Assembly (NCBI GenBank): GCA_029259715.1
Contig: JAJDEP010000016.1
Coordinates: 248,001 to 312,000 of the forward strand
From: Planctomycetota bacterium
GTDB taxonomy: Bacteria > Planctomycetota > B15-G4
Length of the DNA stretch: 64,000 nt
Reading direction: 5' to 3'
Shown: piece by piece, positions 38,399 through 45,783 of the stretch
Layout of the letters: each line of letters begins with the position of its first letter
How positions within the stretch are numbered: the first letter of the stretch is position 1
Program-made: the position numbers and the translations under genes
The notes under the pieces: generated by a model
Told to the model about the DNA's origin: nothing
Seen by the model: the letters and a program-made list of their open reading frames with translations, nothing else
Databases searched by the model: none

Positions 38399-39321
38399 TG
38401 CCCGGCGAGGAATCTCTCGGCATCGAGCGCCGCCATGCAGCCCGTGCCGGCCGCGGTGATCGCCTGGCGGTACTTGCTGTCGGCCACGTCGCCTGCGGCG
38501 AAGACGCCCTCGACGGATGTCTTCGTGAACTCGGTGACCTTCAGGTAGCCGGTGTCGAACATGTCGAGCTTGCCCTTGAAGATCTCGGTGTTGGGGCTGT
38601 GGCCGATGGCGACGAACAGGCCGTCGAGCTCCATGAAGCTCTCCTCACCCGAGACCGTGTTACGGACCTTGGCGCCCTTGAGCTTGCGCTTGTCGTCCTG
38701 GGCGACCATCTCGTCGACCACGACGTTCGTCACGAACTCGATCTTCGGGTTGTCCTCGGCGCGCTTGAGCATGATCTTGCTCGCGCGGAAGTCCTCGCGG
38801 CGGTGCAGGATCGAGACTTTGCTCGCGAACTTGGTCAGGAAGTCGGCCTCCTCCATGGCGCTGTCGCCGCCGCCCACCACTCCGACGTGGACGTCGCGGA
38901 AGAAGGCGCCGTCGCAGGTGGCGCAGGCGGAGACGCCGTAGCCCATGAGGTGGTCCTCGCCGGGCACGCCCAGCAGCCGGGCCGTGGCGCCGGTCGAGAC
39001 GATCACCGCCTCGGCCTCCACGGTCTCGCCCTTGCCGTCGGTGAGCACGAAGGGGCGCTTGGAGAAGTCGACGTCGGTGATGCGCCCGATGTCGATCTCG
39101 GTGCCGAAGCGCTCGGCCTGCTTGCGGAACAGCTCCATCATCTCGGGGCCCATGATCCCGTCGGGGAAGCCCGGGTAGTTCTCGACGTCGGTGGTGATGG
39201 TGAGCTGGCCGCCGGGCTGCAGGCCGGCGTACATCAGCGGGGCCAGGTCGGCGCGGGCGGCGTAGAGGGCGGCCGTGTAGCCGGCGGGTCCGGATCCGAT
39301 GATGACGAGCTTGCGGGCCAT
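38395..39321 (-). CDS. trxB: Thioredoxin reductase
   Basis: A 308-residue cytoplasmic flavoprotein that uses NADPH to reduce thioredoxin. The FAD site is GSGPAGYTAA (9-18), the redox pair is CATC (Cys133 and Cys136), the NADPH loop is GGGDSAMEEA, and the C-terminal FAD contact is GVFAAGDVAD. The length is normal. It could supply electrons, through thioredoxin, to the selenoperoxiredoxin encoded at 1226-1663, but the genes are far apart. It is divergent from the exonuclease VII gene, and convergent with the second beta-helix gene. Confidence 0.96.
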   Translation of the reverse strand: MARKLVIIGSGPAGYTAALYAARADLAPLMYAGLQPGGQLTITTDVENYPGFPDGIMGPEMMELFRKQAERFGTEIDIGRITDVDFSKRPFVLTDGKGETVEAEAVIVSTGATARLLGVPGEDHLMGYGVSACATCDGAFFRDVHVGVVGGGDSAMEEADFLTKFASKVSILHRREDFRASKIMLKRAEDNPKIEFVTNVVVDEMVAQDDKRKLKGAKVRNTVSGEESFMELDGLFVAIGHSPNTEIFKGKLDMFDTGYLKVTEFTKTSVEGVFAAGDVADSKYRQAITAAGTGCMAALDAERFLAGH

Positions 39322-39460
39322 GGCGGTGGGATGCTCCGGGTCTCGGGGACGTTGCAGGCGCCGCCGTGGCGGTGCGCGTGTCGCGGCGGTCTGTGCCGGG
39401 ACGGACTTGCAGGGACGGCGGGATGATATCCACCGGGGAGGATCGCGGCCATGTGCGGGC

Positions 39461-39466
39461 TAGAAT
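39461..39466 (+). promoter_or_regulatory. -10-like hexamer TAGAAT, leaderless start of the xseA fusion
   Basis: TAGAAT followed by 6 bases and the ATG at 39473. No -35 is seen. Confidence 0.45.
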
Positions 39467-39472
39467 CGCCGC

Positions 39473-42400
39473 ATGCCTCGCGGAGTCGGCGGAGACGATC
39501 GGAACCTCGACCTGTGGTCCGCCATGGACGCGCAGGATCCGGACGCTGCGGCGGGCGAGGACGCCGTCGCCACCCTGACGGTCCCCGAGGTGGCCGAGCG
39601 GCTCGCCCGGGGCGTGCGCACCCTCTTCCCCGAGGCCTTCTGGCTTGTGGGCGAGATCTCGGGGCTCAAGCGCCATCGCAGCGGCCACTGGTACCTGTCG
39701 CTCGTCGACGACCAGGCCGGCAACGACGCGCGGCGCCCCTCGTTGTCCGCCAAGATGTGGAAGCCCGTGGTGAACGCGCTGTTCGGGCCGCGGGGGCGCT
39801 TGACCGGCGTGCTCGACCCGTCCGACGGGATCGTCATGCGCACGCTGGTGGAAATCGACTACTACGCGCCGCGGGGCGAGGTCAGCTTCACCATCCGCGA
39901 CGTCGACCCCGACTTCACGCTGGGCAACCTCGACCGGCTGCGGCGCGAGGTGCTCGCCCGGCTCGAGGCGCAGGGCGCGCTGGCCCGCAACAAGGCCCGC
40001 CCGCTGACACCCGTCCCGCTCACCATCGGCCTGATCACCTCCGACGACAGCGCCGCCTACAACGACTTCATGCGCACGCTCGAGACGAGCGGTCTGGGCC
40101 TCTCGGTGCTGTTCTGCGACGCGCGCATGCAGGGCGCGGAGACGAGCCGTTCGGTGCGCGGGGCCCTGGCGACGTTGGGGCGTATGGCGCCCGATTGCAT
40201 CGCGCTGGTGCGCGGCGGCGGCTCGCGTCTCGACCTCTCGTGGTTCGACAAGGAGGACGTGGCCCGCGCGGTGGCCGATTGTCCCGTGCCGGTGCTCACG
40301 GGCATCGGGCACGAGATCGACACGTCGGTGGCGGACGCCGCGGCGCACCTGACCTTCAAGACGCCTACGGCTCTGGCGGAATTCCTGGTGGGGCGGGCGT
40401 CCGACGCGGCCGACGCCGTGGAAGGGGCGGCCGAGCGAGTCATCTTGCTGGCTCGCGAGAACATCGAAGCCACGCGCCGGGGCCTGTTCGACGCGGCGGG
40501 CCGGGTCCGCGACGCGGTCTCGGGCCGCCTGGCCGACACGGCCGAGGAGCTGGCCGGCGTCCGCGAGCGGGTGCGCTCGTCGGCCGAGCGCATCGTGCTC
40601 GAGCAGGGCCATCGCCTGGCGGCGGACGCCACGCGCCTCGCGGTTGGCGCCCACGTGACGGCGCTCGAGCGCAGCGGCGATGCTCTCGAGGCGGCGGCGG
40701 CCCGGGTCGCGCGGCGCCTGCCGGAGATCCTGCAACGAGTCGACGAAGGGCTCAGTCAACGTGAGCAGCGGCTGCGCCTGCTCGATCCGCGGGCCGTCCT
40801 GGCTCGGGGCTTCGCGTGGCTGCGGCGGCCCGACGGCTCGCTGCTCAAGGACGCCGCCGACGCCGTGGACGGCGAGTCGCTCGTGGCCGTGTTGCGCGAC
40901 GGCGAGCTCGACCTGCGCAACGCCGGGCGTCACGAGAGCAGCGGCGACGGCAGCGGCGACGGCAACGGCGACGGCAACGGCGACGACAGCGGCGAGACCA
41001 ACGCGGGAGGCGACGAGGGCCAGGCGGGGCGCGTCTTCGCCGGCGTCCTGCTGGGTCCGCTGCTCGTGCTCCTCGCCATGACCGCCGGGCTGCTGGCCTT
41101 CGGGTGCGGCGCCGACCCGGACGGCGCCCGGGTGACCGTGCCGCGGCCCGACGCCGACCCGTCCCTGGTCGTGATCATGCTCGACACGCTGCGGGCCGAC
41201 CACACCAGCCTCCACGGCTACCACCGCGACACGACGCCCTTCCTCAAGGAGCTGGCCGAGACCTCGGTGGTGTTCGGGCGGGCCTACGCGCCGTCGAGTT
41301 GGACCCGCGCCACGGTGGCCTCGCTCTTCACCGGGCGCCTGCCCGAGGCCCACGGCTGCGAGGGGCGCGACGGTCGGTTGGCGGAATCACTGGTCACCAT
41401 GGCGGAAGCCCTCTCGACGAACGGTTACCGCACCCACGGGCTCACGGCCAACGGCAACGTGCTCGGCGACTACGGCTTCGCCCAGGGGTTCGACAGCTAC
41501 GCGTTCATCAAGGACTTCCCGGCGCACCCCTATGCCGATGCGGCCAAGATGACCGGCGAGGTGGAGCGCCTGCTGGCGGAGCTCGGCGACGGCCTCGCCG
41601 ACCGGCCGACGTTTCTCTACCTGCACCTCGTCGATCCCCACGACCCCTACTTCCCGCACGACGAATTCGACTACGCGCCCGCCTATGAGGGCCGCATGGA
41701 CGGCTCGCGGGAGGCCCTCGAGCCGTACCAGTACCGGCGCCCGGCGCCGCCCGAACGTCAGCGGGCCATCGACCTCTACGACGGCGAGATCGCCTATCTC
41801 GACCACCACCTGCGCAGCGTGTTCGACCACCTCGAACGCGCCGGCCTGCTGGAGAGCGCCTGGGTGGCGGTCATGTCCGACCACGGCGAGGGGCTCTGGA
41901 GTCACAGCGTGCAGGGGCACGGGCAGGAGGTTTACGAGGAGCAGCTGCGGGTGCCATTGCTCCTGCGGCCGCCGGGGGGCCTGCCGCGACCGGCTCGGAT
42001 CGACGAGCCCGTCTCGCTGCTGGACATGACGGCGACCCTGTTCGACCTGCTGGGACTGCCGCACCCCGAGACCAACCAGGGCTACTCGTGGGCGCCGTTC
42101 CTGTGGGCGGAGGGCGAGGCGCCGGTGCGGCCCATCGTCATCGACGAGCAGCTCGACAGCGCCGACCTGCAGGCCGTGGTGGACGCCGGTGACAAGCTCA
42201 TCGTCGACCACCGCCGCGGCCGCCGCCTGTTGTTCGACCTCGTCGCCAATCCCGCGGAGGACCCGAGGCTGGCCACCGACGTCGGGAAGCAATTCTCGAT
42301 GACGGGGCGCCGGCTGCAGGAGATCCTCGACGAGGCCATGATGGCGGCCGGACGCAGCCGGCCGAGCGACAACCAGGGGTCCATCGAGGACGACCCCGAA

Positions 42401-42511
42401 CTGCTGGAGATCTTCCGGCAGATGGGCTACATCGACGCCCCGGCGCCGCCCGACGGCGCCGGCGACACCGGAGGAGCGACCCATGGCGGGCAAGAAGAAG
42501 GCGACGGGTGA
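39473..42511 (+). CDS. xseA: Exonuclease VII large subunit fused to a membrane-anchored sulfatase-fold domain
   Basis: One uninterrupted 1012-residue frame. Residues about 35-485 are a complete XseA: OB-fold domain (FWLVGEISGLKRHRSGHWYL), catalytic domain (LTPVPLTIGLITS, ALVRGGGSRLDLSWFD, GIGHEIDTSVAD, TPTALAEFL), then a coiled coil and DPRAVLARGFAW. Residues 489-516 are a Gly/Asp/Ser/Asn linker. Residues 521-545 form a hydrophobic stretch ending in lipobox-like LAFGC. Residues 560-960 are a sulfatase/alkaline phosphatase-fold domain with Asp571 in MLDTLRAD, Thr611 at the nucleophile position, and MSDHGEG. Exonuclease VII degrades single-stranded DNA in the cytoplasm; sulfatases of this kind act outside. 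I find no good internal start for a separate sulfatase, but a lost stop or frame error in the linker repeat cannot be excluded. Confidence 0.75.
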   Translation: MPRGVGGDDRNLDLWSAMDAQDPDAAAGEDAVATLTVPEVAERLARGVRTLFPEAFWLVGEISGLKRHRSGHWYLSLVDDQAGNDARRPSLSAKMWKPVVNALFGPRGRLTGVLDPSDGIVMRTLVEIDYYAPRGEVSFTIRDVDPDFTLGNLDRLRREVLARLEAQGALARNKARPLTPVPLTIGLITSDDSAAYNDFMRTLETSGLGLSVLFCDARMQGAETSRSVRGALATLGRMAPDCIALVRGGGSRLDLSWFDKEDVARAVADCPVPVLTGIGHEIDTSVADAAAHLTFKTPTALAEFLVGRASDAADAVEGAAERVILLARENIEATRRGLFDAAGRVRDAVSGRLADTAEELAGVRERVRSSAERIVLEQGHRLAADATRLAVGAHVTALERSGDALEAAAARVARRLPEILQRVDEGLSQREQRLRLLDPRAVLARGFAWLRRPDGSLLKDAADAVDGESLVAVLRDGELDLRNAGRHESSGDGSGDGNGDGNGDDSGETNAGGDEGQAGRVFAGVLLGPLLVLLAMTAGLLAFGCGADPDGARVTVPRPDADPSLVVIMLDTLRADHTSLHGYHRDTTPFLKELAETSVVFGRAYAPSSWTRATVASLFTGRLPEAHGCEGRDGRLAESLVTMAEALSTNGYRTHGLTANGNVLGDYGFAQGFDSYAFIKDFPAHPYADAAKMTGEVERLLAELGDGLADRPTFLYLHLVDPHDPYFPHDEFDYAPAYEGRMDGSREALEPYQYRRPAPPERQRAIDLYDGEIAYLDHHLRSVFDHLERAGLLESAWVAVMSDHGEGLWSHSVQGHGQEVYEEQLRVPLLLRPPGGLPRPARIDEPVSLLDMTATLFDLLGLPHPETNQGYSWAPFLWAEGEAPVRPIVIDEQLDSADLQAVVDAGDKLIVDHRRGRRLLFDLVANPAEDPRLATDVGKQFSMTGRRLQEILDEAMMAAGRSRPSDNQGSIEDDPELLEIFRQMGYIDAPAPPDGAGDTGGATHGGQEEGDG
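40936..41020 (+). repeat. GGCGACGGC-type microsatellite in the fusion linker
   Basis: Imperfect repeats of GGCGACGGCAAC and GGCGACGGCAGC encode the Gly/Asp/Asn/Ser linker between the XseA and sulfatase parts. Such a tract could arise or change by replication slippage and may be how two frames became one. Confidence 0.7.
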
Positions 42512-42794
42512 GCAGAGTTTCGCCGCAGCGCGAGCGCGGCTCGACGAGATCCTCGACGAGCTCGAGAGCGATGCGGGGGACGTCGACCAGCTCGCCGCCC
42601 GGGTGCGCGAGGCCTCCGAACTGATCCGCTTCTGCCGCGAGCGCCTCGCCGGCGCGCGTCAGGAGGTCACCGAGGTGGTGGCGGCCCTGGCGGCCGATGC
42701 CGAGCAGGACGACGGCCCCGCGGACGTCGGCCCAGCGGATGTCGGCCCCGAGGACAGGAGTGACGACGGGGAAAAGGCCGACCTGCCCTTCTAG
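42483..42794 (+). CDS. xseB: Exonuclease VII small subunit
   Basis: A 103-residue protein with the XseB two-helix domain (SFAAARARLDEILDELESDA, then LAARVREASELIRFCRERL). It forms exonuclease VII with XseA, with several small subunits per large one. The C-terminal 35 residues are an acidic tail with repeats of GPADV. The ATG lies inside the end of the xseA-sulfatase fusion (29-bp overlap, different frame), after GGAGCGACCC, so it remains coupled to xseA despite the sulfatase segment between the two subunits' coding parts. Confidence 0.9.
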   Translation: MAGKKKATGEQSFAAARARLDEILDELESDAGDVDQLAARVREASELIRFCRERLAGARQEVTEVVAALAADAEQDDGPADVGPADVGPEDRSDDGEKADLPF

Positions 42795-42815
42795 GCGGCC
42801 GCGGAGCCCGATCCC

Positions 42816-43838
42816 TCAGGCGAGGTGGGCGGCCAGCACCGCGACCACCTCTTCGGGATCGAGGCGGCTGGGGGGAGCCACGGACAGGTCGGGATCCGCC
42901 GAGAAGCCGTCCGCTTTGGCGCCGTCGCGGCCGAATCCCATCAGGGCGACGGGGACGTCGATGCCGGTGTGCCACCACGACCGCAGGCTGCTCGGCCGGG
43001 CGCCCTCGCGACCGTTCAGCTCCTCGGCGATGGCCTCCAGCGGCACGCGGGCCGGGGGGTGGATCGTGACCAGGTCGAACCACGACTCGTCGCGGTAGTG
43101 GAAGCGGTAGCGCGGGCCGTCGGGGCCGGGCTGCACCAGCAGCACGCGGTACAGCGGGCCCGCCGCGTGGTGCAGCGCCACGTTGGAGAGCGGCATGGCG
43201 GTGGTGACCACGGCGAGGTCGAGCTCGGGCCGCGCCTCGACGCTGACCCCGTCGCGCCCCTCGACCGCCTCGACCTGCTTCACGATGGTGGCGTGTCGCC
43301 GCCCCCACAGCGACTCCATCTCGAAGGGGTCGGTGAGGATCGACGGGAGCCGCTCGATGAGCCAGGCGTAGCCCAGCGACCAGCGCTCGAGGTCGGCGGC
43401 GTCGGGGCCGAGGTCGTCGGCCAGGGGCGAGGCCGGGTGGCTGGTCACCGCCATGATGGTCAGGTCGACGGCCAGGGCCGCGGCGCCGTTCCAGGTGGCG
43501 AAGTCGCCGGTGGCGGCGGCGGCCAGCATGAGCGGGGCGTGGGGCAGCGCCGCTTCGGGCTCCATCACCGTGAAGGCCGAGAGGACGCCGTCGGAGTCGT
43601 AGTGGTTGTTGGCGAAGGTCTTGACCGGTCCCAGCACGGTCTCGCGCTGGTCGGCATCCAGGCGCGCCCAGTTCAGCGCGATGCCGGTGCTCAGGTCGTG
43701 ACGCAGGGCCGTCGGCGTCGTGTTCCCCGGCCAGTGACTCAGGCTGCGGAAACCGTCCTCGGTGCCGTCGACGAACACCGTGGTGTCGGGATCGGCGCGT
43801 GGAGGGCGCAGCAGGAAGACGGGACGTTTCGAGGCCAT
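42816..43838 (-). CDS. DUF6687-like protein
   Basis: A 340-residue soluble protein. The phrase LSHWPGNTTPTALRHDLSTGIALN near residue 32-55 (quoted here only as a landmark) and the HYDSDGVLSAF segment match what I recall of DUF6687, a family of unknown function. NNHYDSDG resembles the metal-binding DHD/DSD segments of DHH phosphoesterases, but no second motif is clear. The ATG at 43838 follows a hairpin with six Ts by only 18 bases, which suggests control by transcription attenuation, or else termination of the upstream histone-like gene. It is convergent with xseB (21-bp gap). Confidence 0.65.
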   Translation of the reverse strand: MASKRPVFLLRPPRADPDTTVFVDGTEDGFRSLSHWPGNTTPTALRHDLSTGIALNWARLDADQRETVLGPVKTFANNHYDSDGVLSAFTVMEPEAALPHAPLMLAAAATGDFATWNGAAALAVDLTIMAVTSHPASPLADDLGPDAADLERWSLGYAWLIERLPSILTDPFEMESLWGRRHATIVKQVEAVEGRDGVSVEARPELDLAVVTTAMPLSNVALHHAAGPLYRVLLVQPGPDGPRYRFHYRDESWFDLVTIHPPARVPLEAIAEELNGREGARPSSLRSWWHTGIDVPVALMGFGRDGAKADGFSADPDLSVAPPSRLDPEEVVAVLAAHLA

Positions 43839-43856
43839 GGCCGAGTTCAATCCACG

Positions 43857-43878
43857 AAAAAACGCCCCATCAGGGGCG
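43857..43878 (-). terminator. Intrinsic terminator 18 bases before the DUF6687-like start
   Basis: On the minus strand CGCCCC pairs with GGGGCG around TGAT and is followed by six Ts. It is the clearest intrinsic terminator in the window. It could end the histone-like transcript or act as an attenuator for the next gene. Confidence 0.75.
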
Positions 43879-43914
43879 TATCTGACCGTTCCCGGCCGAA
43901 TCCGACGAGGAACA

Positions 43915-43947
43915 GTTGGCGACCCCCGTCCCGGGGGTCGCACCAAC
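43915..43947 (-). promoter_or_regulatory. Long hairpin in the leader upstream of the terminator
   Basis: GCGACCCCC pairs with GGGGGTCGC (43919-43941), extended by GTTGG/CCAAC with one bulge. It lies 40 bases before the terminator hairpin in the same leader and has no T-run. Confidence 0.55.
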
Positions 43948-44017
43948 CGGTCGACGAACCCGAAGGTCGTCGAACGTTGGGCGCCCCCGGACGGGGTCGC
44001 GAGCGCGTAACCGCGAC

Positions 44018-44200
44018 CTAGAGGTCGTGAGGCCGAACGGTCGAACGCTTGTTCGACTGGGTCCTTGTCGCGGCCTTGTCCAAGGCATCGCGTACGAGCT
44101 GGGAGACGGCGTCCGCGAGATCACCCGAGCACATCAGACCCTTGGTCTTGATGTACGCCTTGATCTTGCTGCCGATCACCAGGCTTTCCTTGTCCGCCAT
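44018..44200 (-). CDS. Histone-fold DNA-binding protein
   Basis: A 60-residue protein. An N-terminal helix (ESLVIGSKIKAYIKTK), a central long helix (SGDLADAVSQLVRDALDKAA) and the C-terminal KRSTVRPHDL form a minimal histone fold. Arg52, Thr54 and Asp59 fall at the same residue numbers as in the archaeal histone HMfB (R52, T54, D59: the RT pair and the R-D clamp). Helix 3 is missing, as in known short bacterial histones such as Bdellovibrio Bd0055. It should dimerise and bind or bend DNA. The ATG at 44200 has GGGAGAAG about 7 bases upstream; a TATTCT (44275-44270) is a candidate -10. A strong terminator lies 140 bp downstream. Confidence 0.8.
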   Translation of the reverse strand: MADKESLVIGSKIKAYIKTKGLMCSGDLADAVSQLVRDALDKAATRTQSNKRSTVRPHDL

Positions 44201-44610
44201 TTCGTTCTTCTCCCGAGAGGCTGTTGGGATGGGATATCCCGCGGGCGTTTTACCCAGCAGTCGCAACAGAATACCGACCACGGGCCCGATGGGAGCCATT
44301 TTTCACCATTTCCCTGCCGCTTCTGCGGCCCTGAGGGCCGGTTTCGATGGGAATGAGCACATGCGTGAGTCGCCTCGGGGATGATGCGAGTCGCCTCGGG
44401 GACGAGTTGTGGGCACTTGGTGGAGAGGCGTGGAGGCTCGGGGCCCCGACGTGGCGTGCGGGGACGCGACGGCGCCGGTGCCTCACCCGCGGTCGTGTCA
44501 CGAACGCACGCAGCACGCTTTGATCGGTCGGCGGGCTCCTGGTATCACCCCCGCTGGGCCCGCACTTTCTCCGCGCAGTCCGACTCGCCAGCCCCCTCAC
44601 GAAGGTCGCC
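44201..44610. other. Divergent promoter region histone-like gene / lipoprotein pair
   Basis: No gene is recognised. The minus strand has TATTCT at 44275-44270 for the histone-like gene. GAGTCGCCTCGGGGA is directly repeated at 44367-44381 and 44388-44402. The plus strand has TTGATC (44520-44525), 17 bases and TATCAC (44543-44548) for the lipoprotein gene. Confidence 0.5.
44520..44548 (+). promoter_or_regulatory. Promoter of the paired lipoproteins
   Basis: TTGATC, 17-base spacer, TATCAC. The leader would be about 55 bases. Confidence 0.45.
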
Positions 44611-45150
44611 ATGAAGAAGCTCGCCATCCTGCTGCTCGCCGCCTCCCTCCTGCCCGCGTGCGCCAGCGCGAGCGGCGGCAACTACCTGGTCAACCGCGGA
44701 GGCGACCTGGTCGACATCGTGCGCGGCCATGTCATGGCCGGAAAGGGCGGCGCCGTGAAGCTGGAGGTCACGCGCCTGCTGCACTTCGGCCTCTCGTGGA
44801 TCGACGCCAAGGCCTGGGGCCTGCACAACCGCGAGCTCGGCATCTGGGAGGAGAAGGTGACCGACTGGGGCCTGGTGATGGGCTACCACAACGAGCGCGA
44901 GCTCTACGCTGTCGACCGCGTGAGCGGCAGCTACGGCTGGATCTTCGAGGAGGGCGGCGGGACCTTCTTCCAGGAGGCCGACCCCAACAACCCGCTCGAC
45001 TTCCTCACGGTGCGCGTGACCTTGATGCTCTTCGTGGGCATCGACCTCGAGCTGCGCTTCGGCGAGATCTTCGACTTCGGCGCGGGCCTGTTCCAATTCG
45101 ATCCGGCCGGCGACGACGGCGACTACCGCGACCTGTTCGAAACTCCTTAG
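44611..45150 (+). CDS. Lipoprotein of unknown function, first of a tandem pair
   Basis: A 179-residue lipoprotein: signal MKKLAILLLAASLLPAC with lipobox LPAC and acylated Cys17. The mature part begins with GNYLVNRGGDLVDIVRGHVM, has several Trp/Tyr-Gly phrases (DWGLVMGYHNER, GSYGW) and ends in an amphipathic region with LELRFGEIFDFGAG. I do not recognise the family. The next gene encodes a clear paralogue, and both keep DLxRGHVM, SYGW and DLELRFGE. The ATG is preceded by GAAGG. An outer-membrane association is inferred only from the lipid anchor. Confidence 0.75.
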   Translation: MKKLAILLLAASLLPACASASGGNYLVNRGGDLVDIVRGHVMAGKGGAVKLEVTRLLHFGLSWIDAKAWGLHNRELGIWEEKVTDWGLVMGYHNERELYAVDRVSGSYGWIFEEGGGTFFQEADPNNPLDFLTVRVTLMLFVGIDLELRFGEIFDFGAGLFQFDPAGDDGDYRDLFETP

Positions 45151-45169
45151 GTTCGTGCGCGGTCGTCCC

Positions 45170-45697
45170 ATGGCGCGACCGACGGGCGGGTCGCGGCTCT
45201 TGTGCGCCTTGGCGTTGGCGGCCGCGGTCACGAGCGGCTGCAGCGCCGAGAACGCGTACGTCGCGAATCGGGCCGGTGACTTCGCCGACCTGATCCGCGG
45301 CCATGTGATGTGGGGCGAGGGCGGCGCGTTGAAGGTCGACGCCATGCAGATCTTCCAGTTCGGCATCAACGAGATGCGCGACGCGAGCGCGTGGGGCATC
45401 CACCATCGCGCCGTGGGTTCGTGGGTCGAGAGCACGAGCGCCTGGGGCTTCCTGATCGGTCACCACGACGAACGCGTGCGCGGCATCGACGCGCTCACGG
45501 GGAGTTACGGCTGGTCCTTCGAGGACGGCGCGGCCTTCCACTCGGGCGATCCGGGGAACCCGCTCGACTGGTTCACGCTGCGCATCACGCTCGCGCTGTA
45601 CGCGGGCCTCGACCTCGAGCTGCGCTTCGGCGAAGCCATCGACTTCGTCTTCGGCCTGGCCGACATCGACCTGGCCAACGACGACCGCGGGGCCTGA
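45170..45697 (+). CDS. Lipoprotein of unknown function, second of a tandem pair
   Basis: A 175-residue paralogue of the preceding lipoprotein, about 40% identical by eye over the mature part. The lipobox is VTSGC with Cys24. Shared landmarks are DLIRGHVM, AWGIHHRAVGSW (against AWGLHNRELGIW), GSYGW, NPLDWFTLRITL and DLELRFGEAIDF. The start may be ATG 45170 or GTG 45155; neither has a clear ribosome-binding site. The gap to the first gene is about 20 bp, so one transcript is likely. Duplication followed by divergence is evident. Confidence 0.72.
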   Translation: MARPTGGSRLLCALALAAAVTSGCSAENAYVANRAGDFADLIRGHVMWGEGGALKVDAMQIFQFGINEMRDASAWGIHHRAVGSWVESTSAWGFLIGHHDERVRGIDALTGSYGWSFEDGAAFHSGDPGNPLDWFTLRITLALYAGLDLELRFGEAIDFVFGLADIDLANDDRGA

Positions 45698-45759
45698 GCC
45701 GCACCGGCTGCCGGGCCGGGCCGCGGCCACCGTCGAGCGCCGGGGCTGCCGCGCAGGCC

Positions 45760-45783
45760 AGGGCTGCAGGCTAGGGCTGCAGG
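45760..45783. repeat. 11-bp duplication around the stop of the 45771 gene
   Basis: AGGGCTGCAGG occurs at 45760-45770 and 45773-45783, one copy on each side of the minus-strand TAG stop at 45773-45771. Confidence 0.7.

Noticed and set aside
40936..41020. Short GGCGACGGC repeats as a CRISPR or regulatory array
   Set aside because: They are a coding microsatellite with no spacers; they encode a flexible linker.
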